Below are positions 1-6,695 of a DNA stretch of 12,813 nucleotides, one piece after another. Numbering within the stretch: the first letter of the stretch is position 1; the number at the start of each line of letters is the position of its first letter. The notes beneath the pieces are model-generated. The model was not told the origin of the DNA. It was given only the letters and a program-made list of their open reading frames with translations, and searched no databases. A program made the translations under genes and the position numbers. Source of the DNA: M55B129 sp964506505 (GTDB lineage Bacteria; Bacillota; Dethiobacteria; DTU022); assembly GCA_964506505.1 (NCBI GenBank), contig CAZDKY010000061.1, forward strand, positions 1 to 12,813. Reading direction: 5' to 3'.

Positions 1-22
1 AAAAGGGGTTTGTAAATTAACA

Positions 23-2398
23 GTGAACTTTCTAAAACCAGACCTCCCACCGTTTTACGCTATTCATCCATGGAAAATTACCGAAGAAAAATTTTCTTTT
101 GAACACAGTCTGCTTAGTGAGACGATATTTTCTCTCAGCAACGGCTATATCGGCATTCGGGGCAGTTTAGAAGAAGGGCTGCTTTATTATCCGGGTCTAT
201 CAATCAGGGGGACTTATATTAACGGTTTTTATGAATCTGTGCCGATTCCCCATGCTGAAAGAGGCTACGGTTATGCCCTTAATACACAGACCATGCTTAA
301 TGTTACCGACAGCAGGATCATTGAGCTTTTCCTCGAAGATGAGCGTTTCACTCTGGACAGCGGGACAATCCTGGAATTCAAACGAACCCTGGACATGAAA
401 AAGGGCTACCTGGTCAGGGAAATAAAATGGCGGTCCCCTGCCGGCCGGGAGGCTTTGATAGAAAGTAAGCGCCTTGTTTCTTTCGTGCACCGTCATCTGG
501 TTGCCTATCAATATCAGGTTAAACCTATTAATTTTTCCGGTGAAATAACCCTCTGCTCTGGTGTGGATGGGGATGTTGACAATCATACCCACGAGGAATA
601 TGATCCCCGCTATTCATCTTCGCTTGGCGACCTGCGCCTGAGAATAGGGGGGATAGAGATTAAAGAAAGAGGTGCAGTCTTCACCCAGCACACCGTACGC
701 TCAAATCTGACCATGACCTGCGCGGTTGAAAATCGGATTAGCGGCGGTAAAACAGAATCTGCCGAAACAGGGCGGGAAAATGATAAAAAAGTGAAAACGA
801 TATTCAAGGTCAAGGTTAAACAGGGAGAGACTGTTATCCTGGACAAATACGCCGCCTATTATACATCAAGGGACTATCCCCCCGATGAACTGGCCGGTCT
901 GGCCGGGGAAATGGTCTTAAATGCAGCCGAGGAGGGAATGGACGAACTCCTGGCCCGCCAGGAAAAGCACTGCCGTCGCTACTGGGAAAATTTAGGTCTG
1001 AAAATCGAAGGTGATCCGGTGGTTGAACAGGGCCTTCGTTTCAACCTTTTTCACCTGCTTCAGGCTTCCGGTAGCAGAGGGCATACGGGCATCGGGGCCA
1101 AGGGTCTGACCAGCGAAGGATATGACGGTCATTATTTCTGGGATATGGAGATCTACATGCTGCCCTTTTTCTCTGTTGTTAATCCCGGGCAGGCCCGCAG
1201 TCTGCTGAAATATCGCTACAGCATTCTTGATCATGCCCGTGAGAGGGCCCGGGTGCTTTCCCATGACAGGGGGGCTCTTTATCCCTGGCGGACGATTGCC
1301 GGCGAAGAAGGGTCATCTTATTTCCCGGCAAGCACCGCCCAGTATCATATTAATGCAGCCATTGCCTTTGCGATATGGAAATATATAAGTATTACCGGTG
1401 ATTATACACTGATGCTTGATTTCGGTGCGGAAGTTCTTTTTGAAACAGCACGACTGTGGGAAGATCTTGGTTCCTATGCGTCCCGAAAAAATAATAAGTT
1501 TTGTTATAATGAAGTAACCGGTCCTGACGAGTATTCCGCCCTTGTTAACAATAATTGCTACACAAACCTGATGGCCCAGTGGCACCTGCGCTATGCTGTG
1601 CAAACCGCCTTGCACCTGAAGGAAAATTACCTGGAAGATTACCGCCGTATTGCAGAAAAGATTGAGCTCTCGGAAGGAGAAATTAAGTTCTGGCAGCAGG
1701 CCGCTGATGCCGTCTTCATACCTTATGACCAAACAATGCGCATTCATTCCCAGGATGAAGGTTTCCTGGACAAACCGGTATGGAATTTTGCAGAGACGCC
1801 GGCTGAAAAATACCCCCTTCTGCTTTATTATCACCCGCTGGTCATTTACCGTTTCCAGGTCTGCAAACAGCCCGATATCATTTTGGCCCATCTTCTCCTT
1901 GATGACCGCTTTACTGTTGAACAGAAACGGCGCGATTATAATTATTATGAGCCCATCACCACCCATGATTCGTCCCTTTCCCCTTCAATCTTCAGCATTG
2001 TTGCTTCGGAGGTGGGTTACCTGGAAGATGCCTATGGCTATTTTTCTATTTCAAGCCGGCTTGACCTGGACAACTTGATGAAATCCACCCATAACGGAAT
2101 CCACCTGGCCAACATGGCCGGAACCTGGCTTTGCTTGACCAACGGTTTTGCCGGCATGCGGATTGACAGAAATGGCAGACCCTCCTTTAGTCCTTATCTA
2201 CCGGAGAGGCTTTCTTCATACAGCTTCAGAATACGCTTGAGGAAAAATATTCTCCAAATATCGGTAAACAGCGGCGGCGCAACCTATGCGTTGGTTAAGG
2301 GCAAGAGCATCAGTTTCAACCACTGTGGAAAGATGATTACCCTGTCCGGTGGAGAAAAGGTTGCCTGCGGATTGCGAGAAGACCTGCAGAACGGTTAA
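23..2398 (+). CDS. GH65 disaccharide phosphorylase (probably trehalose or kojibiose phosphorylase)
   Basis: An inverting alpha-glucobiose phosphorylase of glycoside hydrolase family 65: disaccharide plus phosphate gives glucose and beta-glucose 1-phosphate, in the cytoplasm (no signal peptide). At 791 aa it has full family length. The N-terminal beta-sandwich opens with the typical SLSNGYIGIRGSLEEG (37-52). The (alpha/alpha)6 barrel has GYDGHYFWDMEIYMLPFF (366-383), the substrate-loop region ALYPWRTIAGEEGSSY (418-433), the general acid Glu503 in TGPDEYS, and the phosphate-binding THDSSLSPS (647-655). The next gene, beta-phosphoglucomutase, uses the product of this enzyme. The opposing trehalose-synthesis gene favours trehalose as substrate, but the loop sequence alone does not separate trehalose from kojibiose or related sugars. 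The start is GTG with AAAGGGG about 14 bases upstream; the frame is open to the window edge, so an earlier start outside cannot be excluded. Confidence 0.9.
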   Translation: MNFLKPDLPPFYAIHPWKITEEKFSFEHSLLSETIFSLSNGYIGIRGSLEEGLLYYPGLSIRGTYINGFYESVPIPHAERGYGYALNTQTMLNVTDSRIIELFLEDERFTLDSGTILEFKRTLDMKKGYLVREIKWRSPAGREALIESKRLVSFVHRHLVAYQYQVKPINFSGEITLCSGVDGDVDNHTHEEYDPRYSSSLGDLRLRIGGIEIKERGAVFTQHTVRSNLTMTCAVENRISGGKTESAETGRENDKKVKTIFKVKVKQGETVILDKYAAYYTSRDYPPDELAGLAGEMVLNAAEEGMDELLARQEKHCRRYWENLGLKIEGDPVVEQGLRFNLFHLLQASGSRGHTGIGAKGLTSEGYDGHYFWDMEIYMLPFFSVVNPGQARSLLKYRYSILDHARERARVLSHDRGALYPWRTIAGEEGSSYFPASTAQYHINAAIAFAIWKYISITGDYTLMLDFGAEVLFETARLWEDLGSYASRKNNKFCYNEVTGPDEYSALVNNNCYTNLMAQWHLRYAVQTALHLKENYLEDYRRIAEKIELSEGEIKFWQQAADAVFIPYDQTMRIHSQDEGFLDKPVWNFAETPAEKYPLLLYYHPLVIYRFQVCKQPDIILAHLLLDDRFTVEQKRRDYNYYEPITTHDSSLSPSIFSIVASEVGYLEDAYGYFSISSRLDLDNLMKSTHNGIHLANMAGTWLCLTNGFAGMRIDRNGRPSFSPYLPERLSSYSFRIRLRKNILQISVNSGGATYALVKGKSISFNHCGKMITLSGGEKVACGLREDLQNG

Positions 2399-2417
2399 GA
2401 AGGGAAGTTAACTGGCA

Positions 2418-3113
2418 ATGGTTAGTCATAATAATGGAAACCGAAAAGAAGCCGGGCCAGCCGGGAGAAAGATCAGGGCATTTATTTTCGACCTGGACGG
2501 TGTGCTGACCGATACTGCTGAATATCATTACCGGGCCTGGAAGCGCCTGGCTGATGAGGAAAAAGTCCCGTTTACGAGAAATGATAACGAGAAACTGCGC
2601 GGTATTTCCCGCAGGGCCTCGCTCAATCTTATATTTCAGGAACGCAAGCTGACCGAAGAAAAGGTCCTTGAGCTGATGGATCGCAAAAATGGCTATTACC
2701 GGGAGTACCTCAATAACATTACAACCGAAGATCTGCTGCCGGGTGTGATCGAACTGCTCGGCAAACTGCAGGCCAGAGGTTGCCGGTTGGCTATGGCTTC
2801 CGCCAGTAAAAATGCTCTCACGGTCATTGAGCGGCTTAATATAGCTTCATATTTCAATGCTATTGCTGATGGAAACAGTGTTAAAAAGACAAAGCCTGCC
2901 CCGGACCTTTTCCTTTACACCGCTAATCAGCTTGGCCTGCCTCCCGAAAACTGCCTGGTGGTAGAAGATGCGGAAGCGGGCATTGCCGCCGCCCGGGTTG
3001 CCGGGATGGCGACAATAGGAATTGGTCCCCCCGAAAGGGTGGGAGAGGCTGATTACGTATATCCTTCAGTGGAAGCAATCAGACTAGAGGATATCCAGGA
3101 GATAGGATGTTAA
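2418..3113 (+). CDS. pgmB: beta-phosphoglucomutase (HAD superfamily)
   Basis: Converts beta-glucose 1-phosphate to glucose 6-phosphate, feeding the phosphorylase product into glycolysis. The 231-aa HAD fold with helical cap shows the nucleophile and acid/base pair Asp25 and Asp27 in FDLDGVLTDTAEYHYRAW, with the beta-PGM-specific TDTAxxH (His37). The cap loop SRRAS (64-68) matches the SREDS loop of the lactococcal enzyme. Further motifs are the phosphate-binding ASASKN (127-132), Lys159 in KKTKPAPD, and the magnesium site VVEDAEAG (Glu183, Asp184). It starts 19 bp after the GH65 stop, so the two are almost surely cotranscribed. ATG 2418 is the only start codon before the FDLDG motif; it gives a somewhat long N-terminus (about 20 residues before the first strand), with a modest AGGGAAG ribosome site. 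The 3' end faces the trehalose synthase gene with 17 bp between stops. Confidence 0.93.
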   Translation: MVSHNNGNRKEAGPAGRKIRAFIFDLDGVLTDTAEYHYRAWKRLADEEKVPFTRNDNEKLRGISRRASLNLIFQERKLTEEKVLELMDRKNGYYREYLNNITTEDLLPGVIELLGKLQARGCRLAMASASKNALTVIERLNIASYFNAIADGNSVKKTKPAPDLFLYTANQLGLPPENCLVVEDAEAGIAAARVAGMATIGIGPPERVGEADYVYPSVEAIRLEDIQEIGC

Positions 3114-3130
3114 ACTAAGTGGATAGAAGT

Positions 3131-5359
3131 CTACTTAACAACCGCGATCAGGTTTCTCAAGATGTTTTTTAACTTCTCGGGTGATTCCAGGAAAAAGCGG
3201 GCTCTGGTGAAGGGCACGAAACCAACCTTGATGCTCCATGCTTTTTCCGGCAGGACTGCAAATATATCTTCGTCTGTCCAGTCGTCACCGGCGGCCATGA
3301 TAAAGTCCCACGGTTGTTCGTTCCCCAGCCAGTAAAGTGCTGCTTTCCCTTTGTTAACGCCCATCGGTTTGATCTCGAGGACTTTATTGCCCTGTAGAAT
3401 CTGCAGCTCAGTTCCGGCAAGGATGTCATGTAAGGCGTCCATCAGTTCCTTGGAGCGAAGGTTGCCGAGAGCCGGATCCGCTTTCCTGTAATGCCAGGCC
3501 AGGGCAAAGGCCTTTTCTTCCACAAATGAACCGGGGGTTCTTACACTGAATGTTCTCAGGATTGGATAAATATTTTTTTTCCATTCATCGGTCAACCCTG
3601 CAGTCGAGAGTTGCCAGGTCTCTGCATTTTTGACCCGTATCCAGGTTCCATGCTCAGCCACCATTTCAACCCCGGTATCATTTAGCCAACTGGAGAGACA
3701 TTCTTTATCCCGGCCACTGACGATTACGACAGAGTTTTTGGGATCTTCCTTTAGCTTGGTGAGCATGTCAAGCAGTTCCGGGTCTGGTTGGGCCAGCTCG
3801 GGCCTTTTTTCCAGAGATACGAGAGTACCGTCATAATCGAGCATCAGCAGCCGCCTGGAAGCTTTTTCATAATTATCTTTCAGTGTTTGTTGATGTTTAT
3901 CAGTCAGGAAATATTGTCGGTTGAGTTCCTGTTTTTCTTCGGTTTCGGCCAAATGGTTGATGAAATCTTCAGTCCAGCGAAATACATTATATTCTTTTAT
4001 CCTTCCGGCCATGTGGCATACGGAATTCTTCACTTCGTTTTCCGGGACAGACAGTCCCCTGGCGATGGCATCTGCCGTCATTTCAATATCGTTTGGATTA
4101 ACAATAATTGCTTCTCCCAGTTCAGCTGCCGAACCGGCCGTTTCACTGAGCACGAGGGTGCCCTTTCCGCTCTCGCATTGACAGGCTAAATATTCTTTGG
4201 CTACCAGGTTCATCCCGTCTCTCAGGGGGGTGACAAGGGCCAGGTCAGCGGCGCTATAAAGCGAGATTAGTTCTTCGAATGGAAGGGAACGATACATATA
4301 GAGGATAGGCTGCCATTCAGTGGTATCAAAGCGGCCGTTTATGCGGCCGACCAGCTCATCGATTTCCTTCTTGAGAAGCCTGTATTCCTGGACCTTGCTC
4401 CTCGAAGGGACGCACAGTAAGACATAGGTAATCCTTTTGTGCCAGTGCGGATAGCGTTCAAGGAACAGTTCAAATGCTCTGAGCCTTTCGGGTATCCCCT
4501 TTGTAAAATCAAGGCGGTCGACGGAGAGAATAATTTTTTCCGTTTGAAGCTTTTTCTGCAGCCGTTTTACTTTTTTCACGACTGTTGGTGATTTGGCTGT
4601 TTCTGAAAATTTGTCTGCGTCGATGCCCATGGGGAAAGTATCTACTTTAACCATACGGTTGTCGGTGATAACCTGTCCGTAAACCTGTTCCAGGCCCAGG
4701 ATACGCAGGCAGCAGCTGAGAAAATGCCTGGTATAATCATAAGTATGAAAGCCGATTAAATCTGCACCGAGCATTCCCCGTAGGATTTTTTCCCGCCAGG
4801 GGAGGTGGCGGAAAATTTCCATGGAAGGAAAGGGAATGTGCAGGAAAAACCCGATTGTTGTATCAGGTGTTTCCCGGCGAAGCATTTCTGGAAGCAGCAG
4901 CAAATGATAGTCGTGTACCCAGACCATATCTCCCGGTTTAATTACTTCCAAGATCCTGTCGCAGAAGATCTGATTGACATATTTGTAAGTTTCCCATTCT
5001 GATGGATCATAGGTGCAATAAGTGGAAAAATAATGGAACAAAGGCCACAGGGTTCGGTTGCTGAACCCGTAATAATATTTCTTTAACTCGGCATCCGAGA
5101 GGAAAACAGGCAGGCAGTTATAATCGCTGCGAAGGATATTTTCAATTTCTGATTTACTCTTCTGGCTGCCTGGTTTAATGCCTGGCCAGCCGACCCATAA
5201 GCCGTTTTGCTGCTTGTGAAATGAAGAGAGACCGGTGGCCAGACCGCCCACGCTGGGAACTATTTTCAGGGAACCCCTTTTGCGTGAAACGCTTACCGGT
5301 AGCCTGTTTGAAACAATAATTACCCTTTTGTCGTGAAGGTCATGTTCGCTCTCAGTCAC
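3131..5359 (-). CDS. otsAB: bifunctional trehalose-6-phosphate synthase/phosphatase (OtsA-OtsB fusion)
   Basis: Makes trehalose in two steps: UDP-glucose plus glucose 6-phosphate to trehalose 6-phosphate (GT20 domain), then dephosphorylation (HAD phosphatase domain). Numbering here runs from the possible earlier GTG at 5368. The GT20 domain (about 15-475) has SNRLPVS (20-26), GGLATGL (41-47), WVHDYHLLLLP (150-160), HIPFPSMEIF (177-186), DRLDFTKG with Arg285 and Lys290, and LRDGMNLVAKEY (382-393). The phosphatase domain (about 505-740) has the nucleophile motif DYDGT (511-515), SGR (551-553), KPMGVNKG (667-674) and GDDWTDED (694-701), so both halves look active. Start choice: GTG 5359 is preferred, because GAGGTGAT, an 8-base match to the anti-SD complement, sits 8 bases before it and overlaps the upstream GTG 5368. 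A promoter lies at 5411-5438. It is monocistronic and converges on the phosphorylase-mutase pair. Confidence 0.93.
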   Translation of the reverse strand: MTESEHDLHDKRVIIVSNRLPVSVSRKRGSLKIVPSVGGLATGLSSFHKQQNGLWVGWPGIKPGSQKSKSEIENILRSDYNCLPVFLSDAELKKYYYGFSNRTLWPLFHYFSTYCTYDPSEWETYKYVNQIFCDRILEVIKPGDMVWVHDYHLLLLPEMLRRETPDTTIGFFLHIPFPSMEIFRHLPWREKILRGMLGADLIGFHTYDYTRHFLSCCLRILGLEQVYGQVITDNRMVKVDTFPMGIDADKFSETAKSPTVVKKVKRLQKKLQTEKIILSVDRLDFTKGIPERLRAFELFLERYPHWHKRITYVLLCVPSRSKVQEYRLLKKEIDELVGRINGRFDTTEWQPILYMYRSLPFEELISLYSAADLALVTPLRDGMNLVAKEYLACQCESGKGTLVLSETAGSAAELGEAIIVNPNDIEMTADAIARGLSVPENEVKNSVCHMAGRIKEYNVFRWTEDFINHLAETEEKQELNRQYFLTDKHQQTLKDNYEKASRRLLMLDYDGTLVSLEKRPELAQPDPELLDMLTKLKEDPKNSVVIVSGRDKECLSSWLNDTGVEMVAEHGTWIRVKNAETWQLSTAGLTDEWKKNIYPILRTFSVRTPGSFVEEKAFALAWHYRKADPALGNLRSKELMDALHDILAGTELQILQGNKVLEIKPMGVNKGKAALYWLGNEQPWDFIMAAGDDWTDEDIFAVLPEKAWSIKVGFVPFTRARFFLESPEKLKNILRNLIAVVK

Positions 5360-5372
5360 CGGAATCACCTCG
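5357..5372 (-). promoter_or_regulatory. ribosome binding site deciding the otsAB start
   Basis: Read on the minus strand, ACGAGGTGATTCCGGTG contains GAGGTGAT, complementary over 8 bases to the 16S tail. The GTG inside this SD (5368) would overlap its own ribosome site. The GTG three codons later (5359) lies 8 bases after GAGG, the normal spacing. Confidence 0.65.
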
Positions 5373-5410
5373 TTTCGTAGTGTATTTAATTTAATGTTAC
5401 CATTAATTTA

Positions 5411-5438
5411 ATCATATCATATCAGCAATATCTATCAA
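5411..5438 (-). promoter_or_regulatory. putative sigma-A promoter of otsAB
   Basis: On the minus strand TTGATA (5433-5438) is followed after 16 bases by TATGAT (5411-5416). Each box has one mismatch to consensus. The region is AT-rich and about 50 bp upstream of the GTG start. It lies back to back with the promoter of the DUF5320 operon. Assigned by eye only. Confidence 0.5.
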
Positions 5439-5494
5439 ACAAAGGGTCTGAAGGACTGCCTGGCAGATGAAGATAAATTCTCCGCAAATAGATA

Positions 5495-5524
5495 TTGACA
5501 TATACGCATTAGCGGGTGTATTCT
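5495..5524 (+). promoter_or_regulatory. putative sigma-A promoter of the DUF5320 operon
   Basis: TTGACA (5495-5500, perfect -35) is followed after 18 bases by TATTCT (5519-5524). It implies a leader of roughly 110 bases before the first gene. The -10 overlaps the left arm of an inverted repeat, so repression by a bound regulator is plausible. Confidence 0.6.
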
Positions 5525-5543
5525 ATTTATAGATATATACCCG
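5513..5543. promoter_or_regulatory. operator-like inverted repeat over the -10 and start region
   Basis: CGGGTGTAT (5513-5521) and ATATACCCG (5535-5543) are inverted copies with one mismatch, separated by 13 bp. A third related half-site, ATATACGC, lies just after the -35. The position across the -10 and expected start site suits a repressor operator. No regulator gene is present in the window, so the binding protein is unknown. Confidence 0.45.
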
Positions 5544-5644
5544 TTTTAATTCCACGCCTCTACAGGAGCCAGCGGAAGTCGGCCGGAGGATAAAGTGAAA
5601 GTGGAATAGGGGAAATGTTATATATCGGAAAGGAGGTATCAGCA

Positions 5645-5860
5645 ATGCCGGGATATGATGGAACTGGTCCCTACGGAGTAGGACCGATGACCGGAAGGGG
5701 ACTCGGTTATTGTGCGGTACCTGCTCAGCAGACGGGCTACAATCCTCCAGCTTATGGATACGTGCCATATCGCCCTTACGGTCGGCCTCGTTTTGGCCTT
5801 GGTTTCGGACGTGGCTTGGGCAGAGGCAGGGGTCCTGGAGGCCGGGGATGGCGCAGTTAG
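5645..5860 (+). CDS. DUF5320-type small glycine/arginine-rich protein (short paralogue)
   Basis: A 71-aa protein beginning MPGYDGTGPYGVGPMTGRGLGYC, the N-terminal signature I associate with DUF5320 (MPGxDGTGPxGxGPxTGRGxGYC). After this comes a Tyr/Pro-rich stretch and a basic Gly-Arg tail (about 47-71, with repeated GRG). Only one Cys (23) is present. There is no signal peptide or membrane segment. The start at ATG 5645 is fixed by AAAGGAGG (5629-5636) 8 bases upstream; an upstream in-frame ATG at 5615 lacks such a site. It is the first gene of a two-gene operon with a paralogue 46 bp downstream, and lacks the C-terminal coiled coil of that paralogue. Function is unknown; in anaerobes such proteins are often found near Mrp/NifX-like iron-sulfur proteins, but none is seen here. 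Confidence 0.8.
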   Translation: MPGYDGTGPYGVGPMTGRGLGYCAVPAQQTGYNPPAYGYVPYRPYGRPRFGLGFGRGLGRGRGPGGRGWRS

Positions 5861-5906
5861 TGGTAGCAGTAAAAAAATGATGCACTCTGAAAGGAGGTAG
5901 AAAGTT

Positions 5907-6197
5907 ATGCCGGGTGGAGACGGTACAGGCCCGATGGGCTATGGCTCGCGCACAGGAAGGGCAGCCGGTTATTGCTCCGGTTATGGCATGCCCGGTTTTG
6001 CTAATCCTATGCCCCGTCGTGGTTTTCGCGGTCGTGGTTATGGATATGGTTATGCCGCTCCGGGGTTTAATGCGGGAGCATATGCTGATGAAAAAGAGTT
6101 CCTGAAAGCACAGTCTGAATCTCTGAAAGAAGAAATAAGCGCGCTGGAAGCCAGACTTAAAGAGCTGGAAAAAACGGAACCAGAGAGCAAAGAATAA
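5907..6197 (+). CDS. DUF5320 family protein with C-terminal coiled coil
   Basis: A 96-aa protein with the same N-terminal signature as its neighbour (MPGGDGTGPMGYGSRTGR, one Cys at 23). A Gly/Tyr/Arg-rich middle (about 36-58) follows, then an acidic heptad-like helix from about residue 61 to the end, with Leu and Ile spaced as in a coiled coil (LKEEISALEARLKELEK), suggesting oligomerisation. AAAGGAGG at 5890-5897, 9 bases before ATG, gives strong translation. It lies in the same operon as the short paralogue and ends at the 6238-6279 hairpin. The role is unknown. The conserved N-terminus suggests a common binding function, with the helix present only in this copy. Confidence 0.85.
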   Translation: MPGGDGTGPMGYGSRTGRAAGYCSGYGMPGFANPMPRRGFRGRGYGYGYAAPGFNAGAYADEKEFLKAQSESLKEEISALEARLKELEKTEPESKE

Positions 6198-6237
6198 AGC
6201 GCGAAAAATTGGGTTTGTAATAAACAAAGCTAATCAG

Positions 6238-6279
6238 CACATAAGGTATATACTGTTACCAGGGTATATACCTTATGTG
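6238..6279. terminator. 16-bp perfect hairpin between convergent genes (probable bidirectional terminator)
   Basis: CACATAAGGTATATAC (6238-6253) pairs perfectly with GTATATACCTTATGTG (6264-6279) around a 10-base loop. It is followed on the + strand by TTTTATACTCTTT. It sits between the end of the DUF5320 operon and the end of the fmdB-type gene, so it can serve both. The stem is AT-rich rather than the usual GC-rich type. Confidence 0.65.
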
Positions 6280-6350
6280 TTTTATACTCTTTAGAAGATC
6301 GGCAGCACCGGTAGTCGCACAGCAGGATATTAAAGTTGATCATATTCGGT

Positions 6351-6521
6351 TTAATGCAGATGGGTTGAGGCAATTACAATGGTATTGCCAAAGTACTGGA
6401 TCATATTATTGCTGCCGCATGACGGACAGGTGTGCCCCAGGCCTTTTTCTTTTTCGGCCAGAGATTCCCGTACCTCAGTTATTTTGCCGCAGTCCCGGCA
6501 ACGATACTCGTAGGTTGGCAT
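6351..6521 (-). CDS. FmdB-family zinc-ribbon protein
   Basis: A 56-aa protein starting MPTYEYRCRDCG, the classic opening of the FmdB/CxxC_CxxC_SSSS family. Cys8-x2-Cys11 and Cys32-x2-Cys35 would bind one zinc ion. The name comes from a putative regulator of formamidase/formate genes; the real role of most members is unknown. The ATG at 6521 follows GAGGAGG with 9 bases between. An in-frame TTG at 6539 lies at the edge of that ribosome site and is not the start. The gene stands alone, 174 bp downstream of the PLP-enzyme gene on the same strand, and converges on the DUF5320 operon. Confidence 0.87.
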   Translation of the reverse strand: MPTYEYRCRDCGKITEVRESLAEKEKGLGHTCPSCGSNNMIQYFGNTIVIASTHLH

Positions 6522-6695
6522 ATATCTGATCCTCCTCAAAAGATTTTTGAGCAGAGTAACTGTAGGATTATCTGGGGTAGAAACTCAAGGTTAATGTTGC
6601 AAATACTGCTTCGTTATTTTTATTTTCGACAGAGCGTCAAGAATTCCTCCTCCAGTTGTCCCAAGGTTTTTGACCGGCCTCCCCGATGTTTTCTT

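Noticed and set aside
1313..1966. 217-codon open frame on the - strand opposite the phosphorylase gene
   Set aside because: It lies wholly within the GH65 gene, has no recognisable motif, and its sequence reflects antisense of a conserved barrel.
3116..3137. Hairpin between pgmB and otsAB as a terminator
   Set aside because: Imperfect 8-bp AT-rich stem, no U-tract on either strand, and it overlaps the otsAB stop codon.
5615..5644. Earlier in-frame ATG for the first DUF5320 protein
   Set aside because: The extra ten residues precede the conserved MPGYDGTGP start, and AAAGGAGG lies downstream of that ATG with ideal spacing to ATG 5645.
5523..6227. 234-codon open frame on the - strand across both DUF5320 genes
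   Set aside because: A product rich in Arg, Phe, His and Thr as expected for the antisense of Gly/Arg-rich genes; the + strand genes have family motifs and strong ribosome sites.
6522..6539. TTG start extending the FmdB-type protein by six residues
   Set aside because: The TTG runs directly into the AGGAGG ribosome site itself; family members begin at MPTYEYRC.
6540..6695. Possible promoter for the FmdB-type gene (TTGACG on the - strand at 6635-6640)
   Set aside because: No acceptable -10 at 16-18 bases, so it is not listed as a feature; the gene may also be read from the upstream PLP-enzyme transcript.
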